NCBI GenBank assembly: GCA_002335605.1
Contig: BEDY01000001.1
Span: 4,278,001-4,342,000, forward strand
Source: Prillingera fragicola
Taxonomy: Eukaryota > Basidiomycota > Tremellomycetes > Trichosporonales > Trichosporonaceae
Length of the DNA stretch: 64,000 nt
Reading direction: 5' to 3'
How positions within the stretch are numbered: the first letter of the stretch is position 1; each line of letters begins with the position of its first letter. Positions 10,892-21,996 of this stretch are shown in pieces. The position numbers and the translations under genes are program-made. The notes under the pieces are model-generated. The model saw only the letters and a program-made list of their open reading frames with translations, was not told the origin of the DNA and did not search any database.

Positions 10892-12696
10892 CTAGAACTC
10901 GTACAGCTCGGGCCGATCATGTTGGATAGCAACACGTTTCGGTCCGTGGCTGTGTCCATGTCCGTGACCGTGTCCATGCTCATGTCCGCCGTGACCATGC
11001 CCGTGACCATGCTTGTGGCCATGTCCGTGGCCCTCTTCACCGTGAGCATGGTTACCCTTGCCGGTACAAGTGCCGCGCTCCTTGCACTGCCCATCACACG
11101 GTGCCTCCCCGCCCGAGCCTGCCGGAGCCGAGGCAGCCTCCGCACGGCGCTCCTCGCTCCTGCTGCGGACCAGATCCGCAAGCTTGCCCGAAACAGCAGG
11201 AGTAGGAGCGACGTCCTCGTCGTCTGCGAACCGCAGCTTGGCCCGCGGCTTGCGCGGCTTGCTGACGACTTCCACCTCTGGCGCAGCAGGCGGCGTCTCG
11301 ATCCCCTCGGTCGTGGCCGGCGAGTCGGTGCGGACAGGCAGCTGCACGGCGGCTTCTGCGGGTCCTGTTCGGCGCTCGCTCGTCCCGCCCTCGATACCGA
11401 GGTGGACCGTCTCGATGACGAAACGCTTGCGTTTCAGGCGGAAACCGAGGTTGTTCTCGCCTGCGCCGCCGCTGCTGCCCCCGACGCCTAGGAGGGTCGA
11501 GTGCCTCAGCGCGGGGGCGAGGACGTGGTGCGAGCCCGGCAGGGCGTGGGCTTTCAGCAAGCCGTGAGCCGGGTGGAAGGCTTGGGCCAGTGCTGGGTCG
11601 CTGCCAAAACCTGTGAGTTCCAGGCAGGCGTCCGAGGAGTGTGCTAGTGCGCGGATCCAGGTCGCGTCAGGCGTTGAGGATGGGGAGGTTGAGTTGGGGG
11701 GAGCGTGAGAGAGCCGCGGTGGGAGGGTGACTACTGCGGCGGCAGGGCGGGGGCGGAGGAGGGAGCGCAGGCCTACGAGGAAGCGGTGGATTTCCGGTGA
11801 GGTGAGGCTGCCCCAGGCTGGGGAGGCGAGATCTGGGACAGCGACTCGGGTGGCGCCAGTGAACGGTGTGTCTAGGGCTGCGGCCAAGGTGACCAGCGCT
11901 GCCGTGACGGAGGAGGGGGCCGACGTTGGGTCAAAGGTGGCAAAGACTATGTGACCCGAGTTGATGAGAGAGGTGAGGTTGGCCGAGGAAACGGTGAGAT
12001 TGGCGGCCAACGACGACGAGCCTGAGTTGTTAGTGCGTCATTCATTGTTTACGAGCGTCGCTGCGCGTCACGCCGCGAGTGACACTGCAGCGTGGTGCTG
12101 TCAACGCAAGCACGCTGCTGTACACCGTGGCATACACACTCACCAACTGTCGTCTGGAACTTTGGCGCGCTGTCATATCGCCAAGCAATACGGGTCCGAC
12201 CATCGTCAGGTCCCGCTCCTTCTCCTTCAGACTCGCTCGCCGCGCCGTCCCCAGCAGCACCGTCTGCCGCGCCACTAGCCGCCAGCGCCTTGCCCTCTTT
12301 GCTCTCGGGGTCAAGCCACGGCATGCCCTCGGCCCAAGCGCGCGCCTCGTCGCCGTCCGGACTCAACACAATCAGGCGCTGCGCAGACACAGCTCCCTGG
12401 GCAGCTACGTGACGCGCCACGAGACGCGACCATGCTGTGTGCGCGTCGGGCGCGAGGAGTAGCAATGTTGAGCCTAGTGGGAGACCACCGCCGAGGACGT
12501 CGTCGAGCGAGCCTATACCGCTCGGGAGGAGCCGGAGGCCCGGCGCCGACGGTGATGGCCGCGTGCCGGGAAGTGAGGTAGGGGTGGAGGCGGCGGCAGC
12601 GGCGGCAGGTGTTGCTGCGGTTGATGCTGATGCTGCTGATTCTGTGGCTGCTGCGCCACGGGGAGCGCCTGGTGCGCGGCGCGTAAAGCTGGGCAT
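10892..12696 (-). CDS. ELP4: Elongator subunit Elp4 with histidine-rich C-terminus
   Basis: RecA-fold subunit of the Elp4-6 ring of Elongator, needed for wobble-uridine modification of tRNA. Exons 12696-12144 and 12021-10892 join in phase for 560 residues. Family signs: LPSGIGSLDDVLGGGLPLGS near the start (the degenerate P-loop region of Elp4), RIAWRYDSAPKFQTT at the intron, and GFRLKRKRFVIETVHLGIEGG toward the end. Beyond the conserved domain is a tail of about 150 residues: a Lys/Arg/Pro segment, then a Cys-bearing motif (PCDGQCKERGTCTGKGNH), then about 45 residues dominated by His-Gly pairs. Such a tail is not part of the usual Elp4 fold and looks metal-binding. ATG 12696 is chosen. An upstream in-frame ATG near 12762 would add a proline-rich stretch. 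Confidence 0.9.
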
Positions 12697-13356
12697 TGGA
12701 GTTGGCGAAGATGACAACGGCAAGAGTGTTGGAGTGCAGAGTATCGGCCGAGGAAATGGCATGAACAAAAGGAAACAAAGACTGATACCCCACGGGGAAA
12801 GACATTAGAATAATTTTGTAATGGAGTGCGAAATTGTATTAGGTCACCTTTGTAATGAATGCTAATGGCATCCAACTCCACAGTACTGTATAATGATTAT
12901 ATTTAATCTGACATCGCACAATCTTGCTCTCTTGCATCGCATCGTTCCAACGTATTCGGGTCCCAACTGTTCGGCTCCTACTCGTCTTCAATGAACAGCT
13001 AACTTGCACAGGTTTATTTCCAGGAGCACGATCATCCACAAATTGGACAGTCGCGACCCGAATAGGCGTAGATTTCTTATGCCGATTCCCTTGTACAGTT
13101 GATAGCGGTGCTGATGACCGGCGGTCACCGACCTGGCAACAATTCAAGCCTCCTCCCTTGACATCAACTAACATGCAACTCTTACGTTCATTCTCACTCT
13201 ACCTCTCTTCCGCTTCAAACGCCATGTCGCAGATCCTCAGATCTAGGTTGCATGACATGTCTCCGCGCCGAGGCCGACATGCTTGGTTTGGGTGGGGGCA
13301 ATGATCATTAAAGGTTGTGTCTGCAGCGTGTGTCTAGGGATGATCCCCATCTCACA
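12697..13356. other. intergenic between ELP4 and the serine hydrolase gene
   Basis: No supported gene in 660 bp. The divergent promoters of ELP4 and the secreted hydrolase must lie here. The stretch is less GC-rich around 12830-12910 and 13170-13220. I see no clear motif array. Confidence 0.4.
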
Positions 13357-15166
13357 ATGCGCTCTATTCTTTTCTTCTCAGCATGTGCGCTACTTGCACA
13401 GGCCGCTCCTGTCGACAACACGACGGGTCCAGCAGTTCCCGCCGCTCCTGCCATCACCGACGCCCAGCTGATCACCAATGAGACCATCAACGCCATCGCC
13501 TCCAGCATCCGCGCCCTCGGGGTCCCCGGCATGGCCGTAGGCATCATAACCTCTCCCGACTACAACCAGGACAAGACCTGGAAACAACAAATCCTCACGT
13601 TTGGCGTGGCCAACTCTGCTGGGGCTCCAGTGACCGCTGACTCTGTGTTTGGGATTGGGTCCAACTCCAAGCTCTTCACTGCCCTCTCGGTCGGCATGCT
13701 CATCGAGGACAAGACTAAGATTGACGATGGAACGGCACTGGACTGGACGACAAAGGTGAAGTGCATCCTCCCCGAATGGGGGCTCCAGGACCAAGTTGCG
13801 AGCGAGCACGCCGACATTGTCGATGTCTTTTGTACGTCCCCCTTGCTAACCAGAGCTGATGATAGCTTTCCGCTACGGTCTGCCAGGCCACGATCTCTCC
13901 TTCCCCCGCAACTCTGCCGCGAAAGACGTAGTCTCCAACATGCGAAACCTTCGTCCCAGTGCCGAACTCCGCCAAACCTTTCAATACGGCAACATGCCCT
14001 ACGTCGTTGGCGGGGAGATTGTCTCGACGTTATCCAAGATGTCACTTCCCGACTTTATGCAGAAACGCATCTTTGGCCCCCTGGCGATGACTTCAGCGAC
14101 CTACAGCGCCAAGGCCACTCCGCAGCGCACCGAATGCTTTACCCTCAGCGGCATAACCGCCGAGGCTATCGCGGCTTGCCCCAACGGCACCGGCACAGGC
14201 TGCACGCCCAAGCCCGTAAGCCTAGGCTGGTGGCTCGACAAGGAAGACCCGGGCTTTATCGGCGCGACGGGCATCCTCCTCAACACCCGCGACGCCCTTA
14301 AGTGGACGCAGGAGCTGCTCTCCCCGCGCGTCCTGCCCGCGGCCGCGATTGAGAAATGCGCCACGCCGGCCGTAATCCGCACGGCCGGCGGCGGCGGCGA
14401 CCCAGTCAGCAGCTACGGCATGGCGCAGGATATCGTCGAGCAGCAGGGGCTGCGCATCGTGTTCCACGGCGGCAACATTCCGGGCCAGGGGAGCTTTTTT
14501 GGCCGCGTGCCTGCGCTCGGCGTCGGTGTTGTCGCCATGGCCAACGATAACACGTATGGGCCGGTCGTGGGACAGATGGCTGCTACCAAGATTGTGGAGG
14601 CGCTTGCTGCGCAGGCTGCTGCGTCCGCTGGAGGCGGCGGAGGGGGTGATGGCGGCGCCAGTGGTGGCACTCCAGCCAAACGCTCTGTCGACCTTCCCTT
14701 GGCACGCCGCGAGACGCCGTCGGCGAACACGACGGCGCCAAAGACCCAACAACCCACAAACGGCTTTGACGGCATTGCCGGCAACTACGATTCGGCCGGG
14801 TACGGGAGCATGACACTCGCGCCCCTCTCGTCTCTATCCTCCAACGTCTCAATGCTCATCCAAGGCCTGCTTGCCGTCAACGGCATGAAGACGTCGTCGC
14901 CCATCTTTGTGGCCCAGGTGGACAAGCTCTTTGCCACGCACCTGGTGTTGTCACACTGGAATGGGGATTTCTTCAACCTCACAATGGGAACTTACTACCC
15001 GCACGCGCCTGGGGGCGCTGTTCTGGACCCCCAGCATGGGGCGGCGAGTGCTGTGGTCGCGGAGGGTGGGATTGGGCTGTTTGGGGTTTGGGATGGCGAG
15101 ATTACAAAGCCAGAGGTGGATAAGGACGTCGAGGCTAATTCAGAGGTTTGGCTCTGGCGTGCGTAG
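13357..15166 (+). CDS. secreted serine hydrolase, class C beta-lactamase/PBP-like fold
   Basis: Exons 13357-13831 and 13866-15166 join in phase for 591 residues. A signal peptide is evident (MRSILFFSACALLAQAAP). The beta-lactamase-related fold shows SNSK in GIGSNSKLFTAL (the S-x-x-K nucleophile motif), a Tyr-x-Asn motif in QYGNMPYVVGG, and HGG in VFHGGNIPGQG at the position of the KTG box. Motif order and spacing fit the family. A Gly/Ala-rich linker (about residues 415-435) leads to a C-terminal beta-rich domain beginning near FDGIAGNYDSAGYGSM, as in two-domain fungal members. Several Cys and N-glycosylation sites agree with secretion. Known relatives act on varied esters and peptides, so the substrate cannot be named. 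Confidence 0.85.
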
Positions 15167-16245
15167 CGGGGGGTAGGACGAATCAGTTTGTAAAAGACAG
15201 AATAGTAATGTGATTGCTGCAGCGCCGTACCTTTGTCATTCCTGTCGTCAAAAGTTATAAACCACCATAAGGGTATACCTAGAGAAACAAAATAGAACGG
15301 AGACGGTCGTCGCCAACCGCCGCTAAGAATCGGGTTGGCTGAGAAGATACATCACACTTCACGCAGACACCACGCAGTGGGGCATTGTGCTGGGCCAAAC
15401 AGAGAGGAGAGGAAGGGTATCTGCCAGCCGAACTGGGCTGAACCTAGGAGCAACCGTCTATCTGAAGCGCACTCGGGCAGCGCTCAGCGAGGCCCTGCCA
15501 GTGGGTAGCTTGGGACGCGTTGCGTCGTGGATACCTGAGCTGCTGCGGTAGCGGTGGCCGTGGTCATGACGTGGGACTGGCCTGTATCGATCTCATTCCC
15601 GTCTAATACGCGCGTTACTGTCATATGGTCAGTTCGGTGAACACCTTAGCTGTGGCTCCTGGCCAATCGGTGGCTCGCAAGGTCAATTGGGGACAAGTTA
15701 CTTTCTCATGAAGTCTGGAGCACGAGGTAGAGGATGCATGTATGGTACAGGAAGACAACAGACCGCGGGTCGCATGCGATATGTGATAGAGCGGGGTGGA
15801 AATGGTGTTGGACATGCAAAGTGGGGATGGATATATCGTGTTGGCGCGCGACCGCAGGGAATGGAATTGAGACTGAGATTCTGGTAGGTGAGGTGTCTCG
15901 ACAAAGGTGCAAGGCGAGGAAGGTGAAGACAGAGTGACAGTTCGAGACCTCAGGAATGGACCAACGCCCGCTGGTGCGATGGTGAACGACGACAATCTCC
16001 TCGGGCGTGTGGGTCAAGCCGAAGGAGTCGACGGCGGCGGGTCAAGAGCATGAACCCCGGATTGGCCAATCTCGTGGGTGGTGCTTCGAATCGCGGACAA
16101 GGCGATAGATAGTTGTCGATGCGCGAGGATCGTGCAAGATTATGGATGCAGAGAGTAGCGAGTACACGTGTGTGGACATATCGGCGGGTTGAAGAGAAGA
16201 TGCTGGTTAACGTACGCGCCGGAGAGCGGTCGAAAGCAGAGTCTC
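15167..16245. other. intergenic, no gene seen
   Basis: About 1.1 kb between two 3' ends. Frames here (up to 124 codons on the minus strand at 15621-15995) show no domain and overlap each other. Nothing further recognised. Confidence 0.4.
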
Positions 16246-16246
16246 C

Positions 16247-16468
16247 TCAAAGGGGCTCGAGATAATCGTCCTCGATCGTGATGTGTATGTGACGGTCGTG
16301 AGACACATCAATGTGCGGCTTGGTTCCAGTCGCCTCGCCAATCCATCGTTTCGCCCTGTTGTCGAGTGAGTCGAGAGACGCACGCGGGGTCGCACCCTTG
16401 ACACTCCTTGGTGAGCTGGACGAATCCGAGGGCTCCGAGTGTGACAGTGCCGGCGCGTCCATGGTGTC
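16247..16468 (-). other. in-frame continuation after a TAG stop
   Basis: Directly after the TAG of the preceding gene the same frame runs on for 73 codons to a second stop, with an ATG two codons in (16462). The peptide (SLDSLDNRAKRWIGEAT; KPHIDVSHDRHIHITIEDD) looks like ordinary protein. It could be the true C-terminus joined by a 49-nt intron with a weak GTCATG donor whose acceptor is the TAG itself. It could also be a nonsense-broken end, a read-through extension, or a separate small gene. Confidence 0.4.
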
Positions 16469-17349
16469 CTAACGAGTAGGCTCGATAGACTCAGACAAGT
16501 GGTCGTTCTTCATGACGGAAGCCTTGTACGCGATTGCCCTATCTTTATTGGGCATCTCGCATTGCTGACCGTTGCCGTTGACCCACATGATCTCGGTCAC
16601 TTCACCGAGCCAGCGCCAGTCTTTGTTGTCTCGCCGGTAGGACACACGCGGCCACACGAGCTTTCCGTCCTCTTCATTCGGCTCGAACACTTCCCGGCCA
16701 AAGAGTTCCCAAACCACTTTGAATGGAGTTCGCTCGGTGACCCGAGGCGCAAACGAATCGCGTGCAGACTCCCACACTTGGTCCATCCCAGCGAGCACGA
16801 CGTTTCGCAGCGATTCGGGCCGATTTTGGAGCGCGTGGATGTGGTGAATCAGTTCTGGGGTGTCGCGGGCGACCTGAGAGTTGAAGCATCGGTGATCGAG
16901 AAGGGGATATGTCAGCAAAACGAACCCCCATGTGAAGACAAACACTCACCGAATCCAGGACTATTTTTGTTGCAATATCCAGCCACGCAACCCATTGCTC
17001 GTAGGCGTACCGAATCGTCCCGTTGACTTTGGAGGCTCGTACACGTTGCATGTCATTCCTGAAACGTTAGACAACACTACGGTATGGCGGCCGTGCACAT
17101 CGAGTGAAGACCACGCGTTCGTCTCATTCAGACCACCCACAGGCAGACTCACAGTTCCAGCACTTTGTCGAACACGGCGACCATGAACAACTGCTCGAAC
17201 ACGGCGACCATGAACAACTGCTCGGTGATGTCGGAAAACGACACCTCACTGTCGTCTGGATCCGCGGCGCGAAGGATCTTTTGGCTAGCATTACGTCCTG
17301 CAAAGCGAGCACGATTGTTACAAGTTGCCACCCTGTCAAAGTCTGGCAT
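16469..17349 (-). CDS. unrecognised protein with a tandem internal duplication
   Basis: I do not recognise the family. Proposed exons 17349-17153, 17058-16950 and 16873-16469 join in phase for 236 residues, ending in TAG. The sequence reads like a real protein (VNGTIRYAYEQWVAWLDIA; DTPELIHHIHALQNRPESL; TPFKVVWELFGREVFEPNEE). A perfect 27-bp tandem duplication (17169-17222) repeats nine residues (EQLFMVAVF twice). The frame stays open upstream to 17757 through an 18-bp triple repeat encoding Pro/Ala/Arg units, so the true start may be farther out. After the TAG the same frame continues for about 70 more codons, described separately. No signal peptide or membrane span seen. Confidence 0.5.
17169..17222. 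repeat. 27-bp perfect tandem duplication
   Basis: Two adjacent copies of a 27-bp unit inside the coding exon of the unrecognised gene. The duplication preserves frame and adds nine residues. Confidence 0.9.
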
Positions 17350-17400
17350 GTACGCGGCCGTGCGGCCCCATTTTTGTCGTGGGAAAATGGATGCCGGTGC

Positions 17401-17454
17401 TAGGCGGGCAGCCGGTGGTAGGCGGGCAGCCGGTGGTAGGCGGGCAGCCGGTGG
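17401..17454. repeat. 18-bp tandem repeat, three copies
   Basis: Three head-to-tail copies of an 18-bp unit (core GGCGGGCAGCCGGTGGTA). In the frame of the gene to the left it encodes repeats of six residues (LPPAAR). It lies in the leader or in an extended N-terminus. Confidence 0.85.
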
Positions 17455-17719
17455 TGTGGGCGCTGTCGCTTCTGGTTTCGGCGCGTCGATACACAGAGCG
17501 AGGGAGGGCGGTTGTGGTGGAATGTCGAGAAAGCCGGGGGGGATGTCAGTGTGCAGTGAGATGGATGCGACGTGGAGGATGGGATGATGGATGGATGGAT
17601 GAATGTTTGGTTCGAGTTGGCGTTGGGACGATTGGGTGGCAATTGGCGCTTGGCGCACAGGACGGAACCAAATTCGAACAGGAAAGGGGGGATGGCTCAT
17701 GTGGCCCACACGCGCTACA

Positions 17720-17751
17720 CACGTGAGGAGCACGCGAAACCTGGGCACGTG
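17720..17751. promoter_or_regulatory. paired CACGTG E-boxes
   Basis: CACGTG at 17720 and at 17746, 26 bp apart, about 370 bp upstream of the chosen start of the unrecognised minus-strand gene. They are candidate sites for class B bHLH proteins. Confidence 0.5.
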
Positions 17752-18054
17752 ACCCATGTGTACCTGTCCTCTACCTGGGCAGCGTGCAGGAGAACATGGC
17801 GGACGAGACGATTTATTGGAGTATGTACTAGTTGGAAGAAATACCTTAAGCGTCTAGGCGTAGTAGACCTTAAGCGCATTTGGTGTAACCTCTTGCTGGT
17901 GCGAACGGTAGTAGGTATACTAACTTGTGTTTAATGGCAAGAACTTTGAAAGAATAAATCTCTACTGAGGAAAGGACGTACTGCCCTCTCTTATATACCT
18001 TTCTGCAGCTATACTAATTGTGGCGTCCCAATGGGTATCACACAATCAGACATC

Positions 18055-19190
18055 CTAAAGCTGGGCAGCCACAATGACCACCTCGGCCATCGCCAGCACG
18101 ATACCATTGAGATCCTTGAGGTTTCCAGCCACCTTGTCCTCGCCCGTCTCGATGATGACGACGGTCTTACCACTCACGCTCGCGGCGGCGGCCGCCACGG
18201 CGTCCGTGCGGCTAGCTTTTGTCGCGTTGCTCGCCGTCGTTGTCGCAGGGAGGGTAGAGTTTACCGCCGCACTCGACGTGGCTGTGCTAGCCACGGTGGA
18301 CGAGCTCGACGTCGTAGGCGGGGGGTAGGTGCTCGTCTCGGGCACCCAAGTCTTGACCGGCGGCGTCCAGTCCGGCGTAGGCTCGACCCCCTTGGAGGTC
18401 GGCTCTGGTTCTTCCCATTTCGAACTGCTCGTCTTGGGCTCTTCCCACCCGCCACCACCGCCGCCGTCGCCGCCGTCACTGTCAAAAGTCCAGGACATCT
18501 GGAAGATGCCCTTGGTGTGGATGTCGCTGTAGAAAACGGCAAACAGCTATTCGTCAGCAGAGAAGGAGAGCACACTCACCGAGGGAGACAGGTCGAGGTC
18601 ACCGTAGCTGCAGGTCGGGCACTCGTCCATCGCCGGGATGCCACTGGGGTTAGCCGCCACTCTGACACGTCACGTACCCGACAGTAACGCCGTTGTCAGA
18701 AGTGATGGTCAACGTCTTGAAACACTGCGGACCAGGGTATCCGCCGCCATACTGCGCCGAGTCTCTCGTCAGCCCCTGCTCCGGGTGCGCGTACTCAGCG
18801 CGACGAGAAATTCCGAGTCCGAGTTGACATGCCCTGGGGTCATCAGTTATGCTCACGCGCAACCCCTTCGATGGCGGGCATCGGCAGCACCACGCAGCCA
18901 CGAGGCATCACCTCTCGACCCCGCCATCACGGCCGCGCAAGACTTACCACAAGCCCCAAGCCCGCAGGAGTACCAAGTCGCGGTGCCCGCATATGTGCGT
19001 TTGGCGAGGGCCGCAGCGTGTCGACCGCCGAGCGGGGGTTGTAGCTGATTGTGACGTTGGCGTTGCGGGGGGCTACGGCTGCGTTGGCGTTGCGCGCGGC
19101 TATGGCGCTGTGTCGTTTGTTCCGGGGGTGGGTTTTTGCTGCTAAGGTCGTTGTGGCAAGGGATAGGGCCAGGAGGGTGGTGAGGTGCAT
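18055..19190 (-). CDS. secreted double-psi-beta-barrel (expansin/RlpA-like) protein
   Basis: Exons, as best supported: 19190-19077, 19044-18948, 18833-18795, 18762-18678, 18643-18580, 18546-18055, in phase for 296 residues. A signal peptide (MHLTTLLALSLATTTLAA) is followed by a short propeptide ending in a Kex2-type Lys-Arg just before the barrel. The barrel shows GTATWYSCGLGACG, HVNSDSEFLVALNSAQYGG, CFKTLTITSDNG, MDECPTCSYGDLDLSPSLF and GIFQMSWTF, the order seen in fungal DPBB proteins. A Ser/Thr/Pro-rich stalk and a hydrophobic C-terminal end suggest a GPI anchor and cell-wall location. The first intron would be only 32 nt and holds six C in a row. A one-base frameshift there is the alternative. 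Such proteins may loosen walls or bind polysaccharide. Enzyme activity is unproven. Confidence 0.82.
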
Positions 19191-21996
19191 TGTTGGTTTG
19201 GTTTGGACAGCGTTCGTAGCAGAGGAGGAGGTGAAGACTGTGCCAGTGTGAGTGGTGTTGCCGCTGGACCAACAGCTTTGAGCTTCGTTGAGTGAGGGAG
19301 GGACCGCGAGGAAGGAGTGAAGAGCAGGGGAAGCAGGAGTATCGAGGTGTTGGAAAGAGGGTCGTCGGGCAAACAAAACGAGAGTTAGTCTAGCTTGGTG
19401 GGTGGGGATCTGTGATGGACAAAACCGCTGTGCGTGTGTGTGAGGATGGATGCGAATGAAGGGAGCGCCGCGGGGGTGTCAGTTACGCGGGGGTGATGCA
19501 ACGGTGTCAGTTGGATGCGTGTGGTGGGATCTCAGCTCATCAGCGTGAGCGTATACTTGTTGGGGTGCTAGTCGCGTCTGGTCCGGTCCGGGCTGGACAG
19601 GAGTGCAAGGCAGGCAAGACGGGTGAGTATGGTGAGCACGACCCGCGTCTGGTCAGTGCGACGCGACTCGCCGAGGCGCGACTAGCTGAGACGCGCTGAC
19701 AAGACGCGTGAGTAAAAGAGAGGTCATGGGCTTGTACTCCAGGGCAAGCTCACTCTTACCTCAAGGCAAGGCCAAGGACAGGCCCTACGAGGAGTGGGTA
19801 AAGAGGAGAGAAAGAGACGCGGTCTGTGTGCAGCCTGTTCGGCACTGGCACGAGCCTCGAGCTATGGGCCGGGTGTTCCAGCGACCCGAAAAGCGAGCAC
19901 CCCGACCGTGCCGCCGCACCCTCTAAAGCTCCCAAATGTATAGGAATTGGAACTATATGCATGTAGTAAGAAGATGACAAGAGGACGCGTCGACAGGCAT
20001 GCATTTAGGGTTCCGGAGAAGGTCAGGGACTGGCGCCGGTGAGCCGGAACGCGATGGCCGCGATGCTGCTTACGTTTAGTGTAGTTGCGTGCATGCATGA
20101 CTTTGACTAGCGTACGCATAAATGAGCGGGCACGCGACCATGTACCATGCATTATACCGTGCCATATGCATGTGCTATGGCTGGACCTGCTCCAGGTATT
20201 TGTCCTGCCACGCACTGGCGCATTGGCTGCCTGACGCTCACGCAATCTGGGTGACTAACGCGGGCGAACGGACTCCGCTGAACACTTCCAGTCCTCCTAG
20301 CCCTGGTGTACCTCACCAGGAAGCGGCCACTGTTGCGGAGTCGTAAGACGTCTCCAAGAGCATGAGCGTCTAGCTGGGTAGGCTCGCCAGGTCCGTCCGG
20401 GAGACATCAGTCGAACGTGCGCGACTGCGACTGGTAAACGTGTCTGTGAGGCTTGACTCGGTGACCCAATGTGAAGGTCAGCACGCCCGGCTGGACTTGG
20501 CTACTGCCCTACCACCACACACCCAGGTCGCCAGTCTCGACCCCGAGTTGCGACAATGGGCAGCCAGCATGAACGACCATCAAAGCACTGGACCTCGTGC
20601 CACGAGCCTGTATTCGCCACCCAGATAGTGGTAATTACGTAAGTCCATCCTTCAATCTCTGGGGTCTTTTGAACGAGAATAGCAACTGCTGCCCACTCCC
20701 AAGGGCCACAAGGGTAGACATGGATAGGGTAGAGAGCGCGCAGCGCTGTCCAGGATCAAGCAGCAAAGCAGCGCTCAAAATGGAAGTCAGCACAGGGAGC
20801 GAGTATCTCCTGGCCCTTGCTTTCCTGCCTGTTTGTTTCTGTAAACACGTGCCGAGAGGTAGCGACCGATGTCCAGCTCAGCCGGTAAGTGGCCACGACA
20901 AGCAGCTGGCCAGCAGCAGCAACAGCTCGCTTGGATCGGCGAGAGAGACATTTTTGCTGCAGATATCCATTGACTACATACCTCGTGCGCATCATGGGGT
21001 TTGCTCGCTGGCCGACACGGCGCCCGTACTCGGGGTCTCGTGAGCATGTCATGACGTCGAGAGAGAGTGAGCTGGGGGCCCGTCGGCCACCGAGGTATCA
21101 GGACAGGGCAAGCGAGCCGAGAGAGAAAGTAGTGCTGCTGTAAGGTACCATTGCCATGGGCTGCAAACATGCAGATGTAGAAGGAGGAGGAGGAGGAGCA
21201 AGAGGAAGAAGAGCAGGAAGAAGAACAAGGGATCTGCGGGTCTGAAGAAAAACTCGGTAAAAGGCAGAAGACCAGAGGATGAGTAGGGATCGGCTCTGAT
21301 GCTCTGCGTGTCTAGGGCGCAAGTGGTAGGCCCTGAGATTAGGATTGCTTGCTTACATCTGATTACAGAACGCATCGTCATTATCGGATTGATATTAATA
21401 CATGGCACTCAGGAACATAATCAATCTCAGGGTTTGCACAGGGTGAGTGTCTGTGCGCGCGCCCTCTGCGCCCTCTGGCTGTACCGCAGTTGGGTGTGTT
21501 GGGTCTGTGCGGTGCGGTGCAGTTCTTGTTCAGATGTTCAGTTTATTGCCTCTTGTACTCTCTTCTACTACTTCTTCTACTCCTCCTCCTTCTTGCTGCA
21601 TTACTCGTAGTATACTCTACTCGCACACACTCAGCCATCGCAACCCAACACCTCAGCCCAAGCCGCATCGTCTCATTCCTCGCTTGGCTCGTCCATCACA
21701 CACCTCCCCTACCCACCCCGTGCGCCACCAGACTCTTGTCGCACACACCCACATTACACGGCAAAGGCAAACTGGCGCTGTAGCTACCACCTGCTGCACA
21801 TCGTTACAAACATCTCACCATCGCTCCTCAACCACCAACCCCACTCGACCCCGCGGCCGACCCACTGAAGCAAGCCGGTCCCCGCCGGCGCGTGAGCCTC
21901 TCTGTCGTAGAGGCCCAACCCCCTTCCCCTCTACTGTCTGCTCCGGCCAGTTCAGCTCTACCGTCGAATCGCCCGTCAAGACCCCGCGCCCGTACG
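19191..21996. other. 2.8-kb gene-free stretch
   Basis: No supported gene. 19600-19700 has repeated GACGCG/GGCGCG words. A purine-rich tract of GAG/GAA triplets lies at 21180-21235. The last 400 bp is pyrimidine-rich and is probably the long leader and promoter of the glycosyltransferase gene. The left end is the promoter of the barrel protein. Confidence 0.45.
21180..21235. repeat. purine-rich GAG/GAA tract
   Basis: About 55 bp of nearly pure purine on the plus strand (runs of GAG and GAA with few interruptions). No coding role seen. Confidence 0.7.
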
